DNA of 64,000 nucleotides from an uncultured Acetatifactor sp. (GTDB lineage Bacteria > Bacillota > Clostridia > Lachnospirales > Lachnospiraceae). Shown piece after piece: positions 1-8,361 of this stretch (position 1 is its first letter; each line of letters opens with the position of its first letter). The stretch lies in contig CAJUQT010000011.1 in the NCBI GenBank assembly GCA_910588225.1, positions 1-64,000 of the forward strand, given 5' to 3'. The notes under the pieces are model-generated. The model had not been told where the DNA came from. It saw only the letters and a list, made by a program, of their open reading frames with translations, and searched no databases. Position numbers and translations under genes: made by a program.

Positions 1-1
1 C

Positions 2-61
2 GGCAATGATTCAGAATTGCAGACAGAAAAGAAACAGAAGGAACTGCAGAAAGAGGAATGA
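2..61 (+). CDS. 3' end of an upstream gene (partial)
   Basis: An open frame enters from the left edge and ends at a TGA at 59-61, giving 19 charged residues rich in Lys, Glu and Gln that finish with LQKEE. The stop lies two bases before the preferred start of gltX, the spacing expected for an operon partner. Too little is visible to name the product, and it could be a chance frame. Confidence 0.4.
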   Translation, partial: GNDSELQTEKKQKELQKEE

Positions 62-63
62 CT

Positions 64-1518
64 ATGAAAATAAGAACAAGATATGCCCCCAGCCCCACCG
101 GAAGAATGCATGTGGGAAATCTGCGCTCTGCGTTGTATGAATTCTTGATTGCGAAGCATGAGGGCGGTGATTTTATGCTACGAATCGAGGATACTGATCA
201 GGAACGCTATGTGGAGGGCGCCACGGAAATTATTTACCGCACCCTGGAGAAGACGGGCCTGATTCATGACGAGGGACCGGATAAAGACGGCGGGTACGGT
301 CCTTATGTACAGAGTGAGCGGATCAAGACCGGGATTTATATGAAATATGCCCGGGAACTGATTGAAAAGGGAGAAGCATATTACTGCTTCTGCAACAAAG
401 AGCGTCTTGCATCTCTGAAAACAGAGGTGGTGGAGGGAAAAGAGATCTCCATCTATGACAAGCATTGTCTCTCTCTCTCCAAAGAGGAAGTGGAGGCAAA
501 TCTGGCCGAGGGAAAGCCCTTTGTCATCCGGCAGAACAATCCGGCGGAAGGCTCCACCACATTCCATGACGAATTATATGGAGATATCACTGTGGAAAAT
601 GCGGAGCTGGACGACATGATTCTCATCAAATCGGACGGGTTTCCAACCTATAATTTTGCCAATGTGGTGGATGACCACACCATGAATATCACCCATGTGG
701 TCCGCGGGAACGAATATCTGTCTTCCTCGCCCAAATATGCTCGCCTTTATGACGCCTTTGGCTGGGACGCACCCAAATACGTCCATCTGCCTCTGGTGAC
801 TGATGAAAATCATAAAAAGCTTGCCAAAAGAGGTGGCAGCGAATCCTTTGAAGGTCTGCTGGAGCAGGGCTTTCTCACAGAGGCCATCGTGAATTTCATA
901 GCCCTGCTGGGCTGGAGTCCGGAAGCCAACAGAGAGATTTTCTCATTGGATGAACTGATTAAAGAATTTGATTATCGCAGAATCAGCAAATCTCCGGCGG
1001 TATTTGATATGGTAAAGCTGCGCTGGATGAACGGTGAGTATATTAAGGCCATGGATTTTGACACTTTCTATGAAATGGCGGAACCTTATCTGAAAAAAGC
1101 GCTGAGCAGGGATTTGGATCTGCACAAAATTGCCGCAATGGTAAAGACCCGCATCGAAGTTTTTCCGGATATTACAGAGATGGTGGATTTCTTTGAGGCA
1201 TTGCCGGAATATGATATCTCCATGTATGCACATAAGAAAATGAAGACCACAGCCGCTTCCGCTCTGGAGGTATTGCAGGAAGTGCTGCCTTTGCTGGAGG
1301 AACAGGCAGACTATGGCAATGACGCGCTCTATGAGACACTGGCGAAGTATGTGGCGGAGAAAGGCTGTAAAAACGGTTATGTGATGTGGCCTGTTCGGAC
1401 AGCGGTATCCGGTAAACAGACTACGCCTGCGGGAGCCACCGAGATTATGGAAGTGCTGGGAAAGGAAGAGTCTCTGGACAGAATCCGCAGAGGAATTGAG
1501 CTGTTGCAGAAAGCATAA
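64..1518 (+). CDS. gltX: Glutamyl-tRNA synthetase
   Basis: Class I aminoacyl-tRNA synthetase that charges tRNA with glutamate in the cytoplasm. The N-terminus reads YAPSPTGRMHVGN, which contains the HIGH-type motif (HVGN, residues 16-19). The KMSKS-type loop appears as KKLAKR near residue 250. At 484 residues it has normal family length and looks intact. An in-frame ATG at 58 overlaps the upstream stop, but the AGAGGA ribosome site at 52-57 is far better spaced from the ATG at 64, so 64 is preferred. Whether the enzyme is discriminating or also charges tRNA-Gln cannot be read here; no gatCAB genes are in the window. Confidence 0.96.
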   Translation: MKIRTRYAPSPTGRMHVGNLRSALYEFLIAKHEGGDFMLRIEDTDQERYVEGATEIIYRTLEKTGLIHDEGPDKDGGYGPYVQSERIKTGIYMKYARELIEKGEAYYCFCNKERLASLKTEVVEGKEISIYDKHCLSLSKEEVEANLAEGKPFVIRQNNPAEGSTTFHDELYGDITVENAELDDMILIKSDGFPTYNFANVVDDHTMNITHVVRGNEYLSSSPKYARLYDAFGWDAPKYVHLPLVTDENHKKLAKRGGSESFEGLLEQGFLTEAIVNFIALLGWSPEANREIFSLDELIKEFDYRRISKSPAVFDMVKLRWMNGEYIKAMDFDTFYEMAEPYLKKALSRDLDLHKIAAMVKTRIEVFPDITEMVDFFEALPEYDISMYAHKKMKTTAASALEVLQEVLPLLEEQADYGNDALYETLAKYVAEKGCKNGYVMWPVRTAVSGKQTTPAGATEIMEVLGKEESLDRIRRGIELLQKA

Positions 1519-1536
1519 AATTTTTTCATCAACAGG

Positions 1537-1565
1537 TTGACAGCGTATCGGAAATGAATTATCCT
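1537..1565 (+). promoter_or_regulatory. Sigma-A-type promoter for the helicase gene
   Basis: TTGACA (1537-1542), a 17-bp spacer and TATCCT (1560-1565). The -35 is a perfect consensus. It predicts a leader of about 140 bases before the helicase ATG at 1712. Confidence 0.6.
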
Positions 1566-1617
1566 ATCACTATCAAGGCAAATCTGTGAAAGTTGTATTT
1601 CTCATATTCGGGCAGTT

Positions 1618-1648
1618 TCTGCCGAAATTTTTCACACACATCGGCAGA
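1618..1648 (+). other. Inverted repeat in the helicase leader
   Basis: TCTGCCGA at 1618-1625 is followed 15 bases later by its exact reverse complement TCGGCAGA at 1641-1648, inside the predicted leader. No T-run follows, so it is not an ordinary terminator. It could be an mRNA hairpin or a protein-binding site. Confidence 0.4.
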
Positions 1649-1711
1649 GACGGCCTCGAAAGCACCATTCCGCGTCTTCTGCCTGACAACTTCAGAAAGA
1701 GAGGATACGAA

Positions 1712-3814
1712 ATGGACTTAACAAACGCCAATGAGGCACAGAAAGCCGCAATTATGCACTTATGCGGCCCATGTCTTGTGCTTGCCGGACCGGGAAGCGG
1801 CAAGACCTACACCATTACAAACAGAATTCTATATCTCCTGGAACAGGGAATTCCGCCGGAATCTATCCTGGTGATTACTTTTATGAAGGAAGCCGCCCTG
1901 TCCATGCAGAACCGCTTTCAGGAAATGGCTGCCGCCACATATCCCGTTAATTTCGGAACTTTTCACTCCATATTTTATCATATCCTGAGAGAATCCAACA
2001 CACTTAAATCAAATCAGCTTCTTGGACAATCTGAAAAAAATGCGCTTTTACTTCCCATATTGAAGAAATATGAAAAGTACCAGGAAGATGGAACCGCCGA
2101 AGTTTCTTCAAAAAATACAGACAGCCTGAACGATGACGCGGTCAAATTTTTGTCTGCCATAGGCTATTATAAAAATACGATGGACTTATCCGCTGCCGGA
2201 GAAAAGGTACCTGCAAAATGGCAGCCATATTTCGAAGAGATCTGCAGAGATTATGGAACTGCTGTAAAAAAGACAGGACGGCTTGACTTTGATGATATGC
2301 TTTATGAATGTAAAATGCTGTTACAGGATAACAAATCAGCGAGGACATACTGGCAAAGCCGTTTCCGTCATATACTAATTGATGAATTTCAGGACATCAA
2401 TCCTGTCCAGTACGAGGCGGTAAAGCTGTTGGCTGCGGAGCCATATAACCTTTTTGCAGTGGGGGACGATGACCAGGCCATTTATGGCTTCAGAGGTTCC
2501 CGTCCGGAATGCCTGAGGCGGTTTTCGGAAGAGTATCATGCAAAGCGATTTCTGCTGGCCGTTAATTACAGAAGCAGACATGAGATTGTTCAGGCATCCC
2601 TGACTGTCATCGGAGAGAATAAGGACAGATTTGTAAAGCAGCTGCAGGCCGCCGGATCACAGAACTGTAAAAAAGCGGTCGCACAGGAAAGCCGGGAAGA
2701 AATGGAAGAACCGCCCGGAACAGGAGGGGACATTCTTCGGGAGCGTGGTCCGGTGTCTCTCCATGCATTTGCCGAGAGAGACGATCAGTGCGGCTATATG
2801 ATACAGTTGCTGTCCCAATGGCTGCAGACAGGGGAAAGCTGTGCCGTGCTTTTCCGTACGAATGCCTATATGCAGAGCTTTGCAGCCAGACTGAAATCGG
2901 CGGATCTACCCTATGAAATGAAGGAACGTACTGTCAGCATTTATGAGCATTTTATCGTTTTGGACATTATGGCTTATTTACAGATAGGGAAGAGACAGGG
3001 GAATCGGGAGCAGATGCTGCGTATTATGAATAAACCGTCCCGTTTTATCAGCAGGGAAGCTCTGAGGGACGGCGGAGTGAATTTTGAAAGAATGCAGGCC
3101 TATTATGACAATGCGCCCCTATCGGAAGCAAAGAAATATGCCATGAAGGCAGAGCTGCAGCGCTTAGAATGCCAATTTCGGAGTATCAGGAATTTCTCTC
3201 TGCGTCCGGCAGTCAGCTATATTCTGAAAGCAATGGGATATGAGAGGTATCTGAAGGCACTTTCCGGAGCAGACAGCGATAAATGGGAGGAGTGGCAGGA
3301 ATTACTGGACTGGCTGAAAGAAGATGCGGCGGCATATGGAAGTCTCGAAGAGTGGCAGTCTTTTCAGAGGGAATATACGAAATCCCTGGAGCAAAATCAG
3401 GAGAAAGCGGCTTCCGGGCAGAAATATCCCCCCGGGAAAGAAAGAGCAAAAAAAATTCAGCCGTGCAGAGAGAAAAATCCGGTGCAGCTTTTGACCATAC
3501 ATGGAGCAAAGGGACTGGAATTTGACAGAGTGTGGATTCCGGATTGCAATGAGAAGGTTTTCCCTCATGGATCCATGCCGGACGAAAAAACGGTGGAAGA
3601 GGAGAGGCGCATTTTCTATGTGGCCATGACAAGGGCAAAAAAATGCCTGGAGCTTCTGTACCTGACCGGTACAAAGGAACACCCCAGGCAGCCTTCCAGA
3701 TTTCTGAATCCGCTTTTGCCTCACTCATCTATCAGCTCGTCAAATTCACAACTGTCAAGATACTCGTCAAAAGCCTCAGACACTTTTTCATACTCCTCGT
3801 CATCTGCGATATAA
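1712..3814 (+). CDS. PcrA/UvrD-type superfamily 1 DNA helicase
   Basis: A 700-residue SF1A helicase that would unwind DNA 3' to 5' in repair or replication-conflict resolution. Visible motifs in order are Walker A AGPGSGKT (25-32), Walker B LIDEFQD, the motif III region VGDDDQAIYGFRGS, motif V LLTIHGAKGLEFDRVW and motif VI RIFYVAMTRAKK. The upstream ATG at 1586 is in frame but lacks a ribosome site; AGAGAGGA precedes 1712. The last 30 or so residues are Ser-rich and are encoded antisense to the 3' end of the convergent DUF1292 gene, so the tail is probably not conserved. It is shorter than Bacillus PcrA but has all core motifs. The exact subfamily is not certain. Confidence 0.9.
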   Translation: MDLTNANEAQKAAIMHLCGPCLVLAGPGSGKTYTITNRILYLLEQGIPPESILVITFMKEAALSMQNRFQEMAAATYPVNFGTFHSIFYHILRESNTLKSNQLLGQSEKNALLLPILKKYEKYQEDGTAEVSSKNTDSLNDDAVKFLSAIGYYKNTMDLSAAGEKVPAKWQPYFEEICRDYGTAVKKTGRLDFDDMLYECKMLLQDNKSARTYWQSRFRHILIDEFQDINPVQYEAVKLLAAEPYNLFAVGDDDQAIYGFRGSRPECLRRFSEEYHAKRFLLAVNYRSRHEIVQASLTVIGENKDRFVKQLQAAGSQNCKKAVAQESREEMEEPPGTGGDILRERGPVSLHAFAERDDQCGYMIQLLSQWLQTGESCAVLFRTNAYMQSFAARLKSADLPYEMKERTVSIYEHFIVLDIMAYLQIGKRQGNREQMLRIMNKPSRFISREALRDGGVNFERMQAYYDNAPLSEAKKYAMKAELQRLECQFRSIRNFSLRPAVSYILKAMGYERYLKALSGADSDKWEEWQELLDWLKEDAAAYGSLEEWQSFQREYTKSLEQNQEKAASGQKYPPGKERAKKIQPCREKNPVQLLTIHGAKGLEFDRVWIPDCNEKVFPHGSMPDEKTVEEERRIFYVAMTRAKKCLELLYLTGTKEHPRQPSRFLNPLLPHSSISSSNSQLSRYSSKASDTFSYSSSSAI

Positions 3815-4038
3815 TCCAGCACCGGTTCTTCGTTAGGATCATCCGGATTTTCACTGTAGCTGTAGAACCATACTTCACCCTCTTCGTTTTCCCCGTTTTC
3901 GTCCAGGGGGAGCAGTACGATGTAGTCTTTGGATTCCACAGTCAGAATGGTGATTACAGCGCAATTTACTACTGTACCGTCATCCAGTTCCAGCTCTACT
4001 GTCATTTCCTCGTCTTCATAATCGTTTTTCTTTTCCAT
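3721..4038 (-). CDS. DUF1292 family acidic protein
   Basis: A 105-residue, strongly acidic cytoplasmic protein of the DUF1292 (YrzB-like) family, common in Firmicutes and without an established function. The pattern MTVELELDDGT, followed by an ILTVESKDYIVLLPLD segment and an acidic C-terminus ending in a short helix, is typical. The start is fixed by AGGAGG eight bases upstream of the ATG at 4038; a longer frame exists but has no such site. Its 3' end overlaps the end of the convergent helicase gene by 94 bp. Confidence 0.85.
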   Translation of the reverse strand: MEKKNDYEDEEMTVELELDDGTVVNCAVITILTVESKDYIVLLPLDENGENEEGEVWFYSYSENPDDPNEEPVLDYIADDEEYEKVSEAFDEYLDSCEFDELIDE

Positions 4039-4104
4039 AAGAAAACCTCCTGTATGTTTGAATAAATTCATTATACCTTTTTTCCGATGATTGCGCAAGA
4101 GAAT

Positions 4105-4136
4105 GTGACAGCTTAGACAGGGCACTGAACTGTTAC
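4105..4136 (+). repeat. Dispersed intergenic repeat, copy 1
   Basis: This stretch (core CAGACAGGGCACTGAACTG-like, here with TTAGACAG) recurs almost unchanged at 22339-22369 and, truncated, at 22379-22407, 18 kb away. All copies are intergenic and precede a gene on the plus strand. Confidence 0.65.
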
Positions 4137-4168
4137 GCAACAGGAGTATAGCCGGCTGTGAAAAAAGA

Positions 4169-4197
4169 TAGCATTTTTATCAGAAAGATAGTATAAT
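4169..4197 (+). promoter_or_regulatory. Possible promoter of the topoisomerase gene
   Basis: A perfect TATAAT at 4192-4197 has TAGCAT 17 bp upstream as a weak -35. It would give a leader of about 75 bases before the ATG at 4279. The -10 is convincing; the -35 is not. Confidence 0.4.
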
Positions 4198-4278
4198 AAA
4201 TCTCTGATAATGAGATTTGCAATATAACTGTGACAGGAATCGGTTGCAAAAACAGATATAAAGAAAGGTTAAATAAGA

Positions 4279-6519
4279 ATGGACGACAGCAGAATCATAA
4301 AAACAGAGTATTCTGAGGAGATGCAGAAGTCATTTATTGACTACGCAATGAGTGTTATCATTGCCCGGGCGCTGCCGGATGTGAGAGACGGACTGAAGCC
4401 GGTACAGCGCCGTACCCTGTACGACATGTATGAGCTGGGTATCCGCTATGACAGGCCCTACAGAAAAAGCGCCCGTATTGTAGGGGATACCATGGGTAAA
4501 TATCATCCCCACGGCGACAGCTCCATTTATGATGCGCTGGTGGTTATGACACAGGATTTCAAGAGAGGGCTTCCTCTGGTGGATGGTCACGGCAATTTCG
4601 GCAATATAGAAGGTGACGGCGCTGCCGCCATGCGATATACGGAGGCCAGACTGCAGCGGGTGACCCAGGAAGCCTTCCTGGGCGATCTGGATAAGGATGT
4701 GGTGGATTTTGTGCCCAATTTTGATGAGACGGAAAAAGAACCTTCTGTCCTGCCGGTGAAAATTCCAAACTTTCTCGTAAACGGTTCCGAAGGAATCGCA
4801 GTGGGAATGGCCACAAGCACACCTCCGCATAACCTGGGCGAGGTCATTGACGCCATGAAGGCATGTATGCAGAATGAGTCCATAACCACCGGCGAACTGA
4901 TGCGCTATATCAAAGGGCCTGATTTTCCCACCGGCGGCATTGTCACCAATAAAGATGATCTGCTGCATATATATGAGACCGGCACCGGCAAGATCAAAGT
5001 GCGGGGAAAGGTAGAGTTTGAGAAGCAAAAGAGCGGTAAAATCAATGTGGTAATCACGGAAATTCCGTATCCCATGATCGGTATGAATATCGCAAAATTT
5101 CTGTCCGATGTGGCGGCGCTGGTGGAAACAAAAAAAACAGTGGATGTGACAGATATTTCGAATCAGTCCTCCAAGGAAGGCATCCGTATCGTCATTGAGC
5201 TTCGAAAGGATGCCGACGCAGAGAATTTTGTAAATCTGCTCTATAAAAAGACCAGACTGGAGGATACGTTCGGGGTCAATATGCTTGCCATCTGCGACGG
5301 CAGGCCGGAAATTATGGGGCTGAAGGAAATCCTGAAAGCCAATGTAGATTTTCAGTTTCAGATTGCCACCAGAAAATATAATAATCTCCTGGCAAAGGAG
5401 CTGGACAGAAAGGAAGTTCAGGAGGGGCTGATCAAGGCCTGTAATGTCATTGACCTGATCATAGAGATTCTGCGGGGTTCCCGGGATAGAAATATGGCGA
5501 AAGCCTGTCTGGTGGAAGGCAAGACCACAGGCATAAAATTTAAGTCCAGAGAATCCAAAATCATGGCGGAGCAGCTGTCTTTTACGGAGAAGCAGGCCAA
5601 TGCCATACTGGAGATGCGGCTCTATAAACTGATCGGTCTGGAAATCGAAGCTCTGATGAAAGAACATGACGAAACCATGGCAAACATCTATCGCTATGAA
5701 GATATTCTGGAGCGCAGAGACTCCATGGCACAGGTCATTGTCAACGAGCTGGACAGTTACAAAAAAGCTTATGCCCGCAAGAGAAGAACTGTCATTGAAA
5801 ACGCCCAGGAAGCTGTCTATAAGGAAAAAGAAATAGAGGAGACGGAAGTAGTCTTTCTAATGGATCGTTTTGGATATGCCAAAACGGTGGATCTGTCTGT
5901 CTATGAGCGTAATAAAGAGGCTGCAGATACGGAAAGCCGCTTTGTTTTTTCCTGTAAAAATACAGGCAAAATCTGTCTCTTCACTTCTTCCGGACAGCTG
6001 CATACCATTAAGGTCATGGACATTCCCTACGGAAGATTTCGTGACAAGGGAGTGCCGATTGACAATATCAGCAACTACAATTCCGAGAAAGAAGAGCTTA
6101 TCTGCATCACCAGCCAGACAGAGCTGAATCTGCGGCAGGTGGTCTTTGTGACGGCCCAGTCTATGGTAAAGCTGGTGAATGGAGGAGAGTTTGATGTCTC
6201 CAAGCGCACAGTGGCAGCCACAAAGCTGTGCGAGGACGACAGAGTGGTCAGTGTGATGCCCATTCTGGAACAGAACTTCATTGTACTGCAGACGAAAGAA
6301 GGGTATTTCCTGAAATTTCCGCTGGAAGAAATACCCGAGAAGAAGAAGGCTGCTCTGGGAGCCCGGGGGATGAAGCTTGGTGCCAGAGATGCGGTGGAAC
6401 AGGCGTATTATATTCAGAATACCACAGAGACTGTTATCCAATATAAAGGGAAGCAGATTTCGCTCAATAAGCTGAAAACTGCAAAACGCGACGGAAAAGG
6501 AACAAAGATTAAAGTATAG
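4279..6519 (+). CDS. parC: Type II DNA topoisomerase subunit A (ParC/GyrA family)
   Basis: A 746-residue breakage-reunion subunit that cuts and rejoins DNA through a tyrosyl-phosphate link. The catalytic pair is R119-Y120 in AAAMRYTEARL. The quinolone-determining region reads HPHGDSSIYDA, with the Ser and Asp of susceptible enzymes in place. The C-terminal domain has beta-pinwheel-like repeats but only a degenerate GyrA-box-like segment (ALGARGMKLG, near residue 690), so topoisomerase IV subunit A is favoured over gyrase. No B subunit gene lies next to it in this window, which is unusual for parC. The ATG at 4279 has AAAGGTT upstream. A divergent GyrA paralogue remains possible. Confidence 0.85.
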   Translation: MDDSRIIKTEYSEEMQKSFIDYAMSVIIARALPDVRDGLKPVQRRTLYDMYELGIRYDRPYRKSARIVGDTMGKYHPHGDSSIYDALVVMTQDFKRGLPLVDGHGNFGNIEGDGAAAMRYTEARLQRVTQEAFLGDLDKDVVDFVPNFDETEKEPSVLPVKIPNFLVNGSEGIAVGMATSTPPHNLGEVIDAMKACMQNESITTGELMRYIKGPDFPTGGIVTNKDDLLHIYETGTGKIKVRGKVEFEKQKSGKINVVITEIPYPMIGMNIAKFLSDVAALVETKKTVDVTDISNQSSKEGIRIVIELRKDADAENFVNLLYKKTRLEDTFGVNMLAICDGRPEIMGLKEILKANVDFQFQIATRKYNNLLAKELDRKEVQEGLIKACNVIDLIIEILRGSRDRNMAKACLVEGKTTGIKFKSRESKIMAEQLSFTEKQANAILEMRLYKLIGLEIEALMKEHDETMANIYRYEDILERRDSMAQVIVNELDSYKKAYARKRRTVIENAQEAVYKEKEIEETEVVFLMDRFGYAKTVDLSVYERNKEAADTESRFVFSCKNTGKICLFTSSGQLHTIKVMDIPYGRFRDKGVPIDNISNYNSEKEELICITSQTELNLRQVVFVTAQSMVKLVNGGEFDVSKRTVAATKLCEDDRVVSVMPILEQNFIVLQTKEGYFLKFPLEEIPEKKKAALGARGMKLGARDAVEQAYYIQNTTETVIQYKGKQISLNKLKTAKRDGKGTKIKV

Positions 6520-6539
6520 ATCTGAAATGAGGTGAATAT

Positions 6540-7109
6540 ATGAGAGTAATCGCCGGGACGGCAAGAAGTCTTCCTCTGAAAGCGCCTCAGGGGCTGGAGG
6601 TAAGGCCGACTACAGATAAAATAAAGGAAACTCTGTTTAATATGCTTCAATGGGATATACCGGGCAGTGTGTTTATGGATTTATTCAGCGGCAGCGGCGC
6701 AATGGGGATTGAAGCATTGAGCCGGGGAGCCAAAAAAGCATACTTTGTGGACAAGTCTCCCAGAGCAGTTGCCTGTATTCAGCAAAATCTTTCGTTTACG
6801 AAAACGTCGGATCGTGCTATAGTAATAAAACAGGATGTCTGCATTGCCTTGGAGAGCATTGGTAAAAAAGCGGGCGTGGAGAAGATGGATTTCATTTTTA
6901 TTGACCCGCCCTATGACTGCGGATTGGAAAAAGAAGTACTCAATGTCCTGAATGGTGTCACTTTTGCCGCAGAGAATACGGTTATCATTGTAGAAGCGTC
7001 TCTAAGGACGGATTTTTCCTATGTTTCGGATCTTGGTTTTTCTGTCATCAGGGAAAAAATATATAAAACCAACAAACATTTATTTCTGAAGAAAGGAAAT
7101 TTATTATGA
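6540..7109 (+). CDS. rsmD: 16S rRNA (guanine(966)-N(2))-methyltransferase RsmD
   Basis: A 189-residue class I methyltransferase that modifies G966 of 16S rRNA using S-adenosylmethionine. It begins MRVIAGTARSLPLKAP, as in RsmD, has the SAM-binding glycine loop DLFSGSGAMGIEAL and the catalytic DPPY motif (FIFIDPPYD). A GAGGTG site precedes the ATG. It follows the topoisomerase gene by 20 bp and overlaps coaD by four bases (ATGA), the usual rsmD-coaD pairing in Firmicutes. Length is normal. Confidence 0.95.
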   Translation: MRVIAGTARSLPLKAPQGLEVRPTTDKIKETLFNMLQWDIPGSVFMDLFSGSGAMGIEALSRGAKKAYFVDKSPRAVACIQQNLSFTKTSDRAIVIKQDVCIALESIGKKAGVEKMDFIFIDPPYDCGLEKEVLNVLNGVTFAAENTVIIVEASLRTDFSYVSDLGFSVIREKIYKTNKHLFLKKGNLL

Positions 7110-7597
7110 AACGTGCCGTTTATCCAGGAAGCTTCGATCCTGTCACTTTCGGACATCTCGATGTCATCAGACGTGCTTCCGAAATGTTTGACGTACTGGT
7201 AGTGAGTGTTTTGAATAATAAAGTAAAGAGCCCGTTGTTTTCTGTGGAGGAACGTGTTAAGATATTGAAGGAAGCAACAAAAGAAATTCCCAATGTACAG
7301 GTGGACAGTTTTTCCGGCCTTTTGATTAATTATGCGGCTGATCATAACATGCACGTGGCTGTCAGAGGGCTGCGGGCAATCACGGACTTTGAATATGAAC
7401 TGCAGATTGCCCAGACCAACAGAAAGCTGTCCAAAGGCGCGCTGGATACAGTGTTTCTCACTACAAGTCTGGAATATGCCTACTTAAGTTCTTCCAGTGT
7501 AAAGGAAATTGCAAGCTTCGGCGGAGACATCAGTGAATGTGTGCCTGAATTCGTAGCAAAGCTGATGAAGGAAAAGTACAGGGCATCTGTATTATAA
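7106..7597 (+). CDS. coaD: Phosphopantetheine adenylyltransferase
   Basis: A 163-residue nucleotidyltransferase making dephospho-CoA from 4'-phosphopantetheine and ATP, the penultimate step of coenzyme A synthesis. The N-terminal YPGSFDPVTFGHLD holds the T/HxGH-type ATP motif (TFGH), and SSSSVKEIASFGGD near the C-terminus matches the ISSTxVRE region. It is co-translated with rsmD through an ATGA overlap. Nothing is missing or truncated. Confidence 0.96.
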   Translation: MKRAVYPGSFDPVTFGHLDVIRRASEMFDVLVVSVLNNKVKSPLFSVEERVKILKEATKEIPNVQVDSFSGLLINYAADHNMHVAVRGLRAITDFEYELQIAQTNRKLSKGALDTVFLTTSLEYAYLSSSSVKEIASFGGDISECVPEFVAKLMKEKYRASVL

Positions 7598-7644
7598 GAA
7601 GGTAACTGAATAAGGCGATTCATTTCGGAATAGGAGCGGCATTT

Positions 7645-8247
7645 ATGAGCAGTAGAATTGAACAATTGATAGACGAATTAGAGGAATATATTGAAAGTTG
7701 TAAGCCTAAATTCATGTCCAGCTCGGAGATTATCGTAAATAAGGAAGAGATTGACGAACTGCTGCGTGAACTGCGCATGAAGACTCCCGATGAAATCAGA
7801 AGATACCAGAAGATTATCAGCAATAAAGAGGCAATTCTGAATGATGCCCGGGCCAAGGCACAGGCCCTGATTGACGAGGCTACAGTACATACCAATGAGC
7901 TGATCAGTGAACACGAAATCATGCAGCAGGCTTATGCGCAGGCAAATGGAATTGTGGCCACTGCCGCAAGGCAGGCGCAGGAGATTCTGGACAAGGCTAC
8001 TATGGAGGCAAACGAGCTGCGCATGCAGGCCTCCCAATATACGGAGGAACGGCTTGGGGAGCTGGAATCTATTGTCCTGTCTGCCATTCAGTCTTCCAGT
8101 ACAAATTATGATAAGCTGCTGGGCTCTCTTGGACAATTTCGTGATTTAATTCAATCCAATATCAGAGCGTTTCACCCTGTGGAGGATAGTCTGGATGGAA
8201 TTTCCATGGACAAGCATTCCGATAATGACAGTCTGGATGTTTTGTAA
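7645..8247 (+). CDS. Coiled-coil protein (DivIVA/AtpF-like helical)
   Basis: A 200-residue, almost wholly helical protein with long Ala/Glu/Gln heptad stretches (for example ARAKAQALIDEATVHTNEL and ILDKATMEANELRM) and no membrane segment or signal. Proteins of this kind downstream of coaD in Lachnospiraceae are usually annotated only as ATPase- or DivIVA-like because of the coiled coil. The function is unknown; a cell-division or envelope scaffold is a guess. The GGAGCGG-type site before 7645 supports the start. The gene probably belongs to the rsmD-coaD operon. Confidence 0.8.
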   Translation: MSSRIEQLIDELEEYIESCKPKFMSSSEIIVNKEEIDELLRELRMKTPDEIRRYQKIISNKEAILNDARAKAQALIDEATVHTNELISEHEIMQQAYAQANGIVATAARQAQEILDKATMEANELRMQASQYTEERLGELESIVLSAIQSSSTNYDKLLGSLGQFRDLIQSNIRAFHPVEDSLDGISMDKHSDNDSLDVL

Positions 8248-8270
8248 TCTGTATTTCATATACCACAGAT

Positions 8271-8302
8271 AAGAACCGGTTTTCATATGGGAGCTGGTTC
8301 TT
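8271..8302 (+). terminator. Probable terminator after the coiled-coil gene
   Basis: AAGAACC at 8271-8277 pairs with GGTTCTT ending at 8302, and the downstream strand continues with pyrimidines (TCC). It is weak because no long T-run follows. Confidence 0.45.
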
Positions 8303-8361
8303 TCCTATATCTTAGTCATCGTAAGCAGAATCCGGCTTTGCCTTTTGGGAAAGGATAATTT

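Noticed and set aside
4330..5667. A 445-residue minus-strand frame opposite the topoisomerase gene
   Set aside because: It is the mirror of a highly conserved coding gene, has no ribosome site and looks like no known protein.
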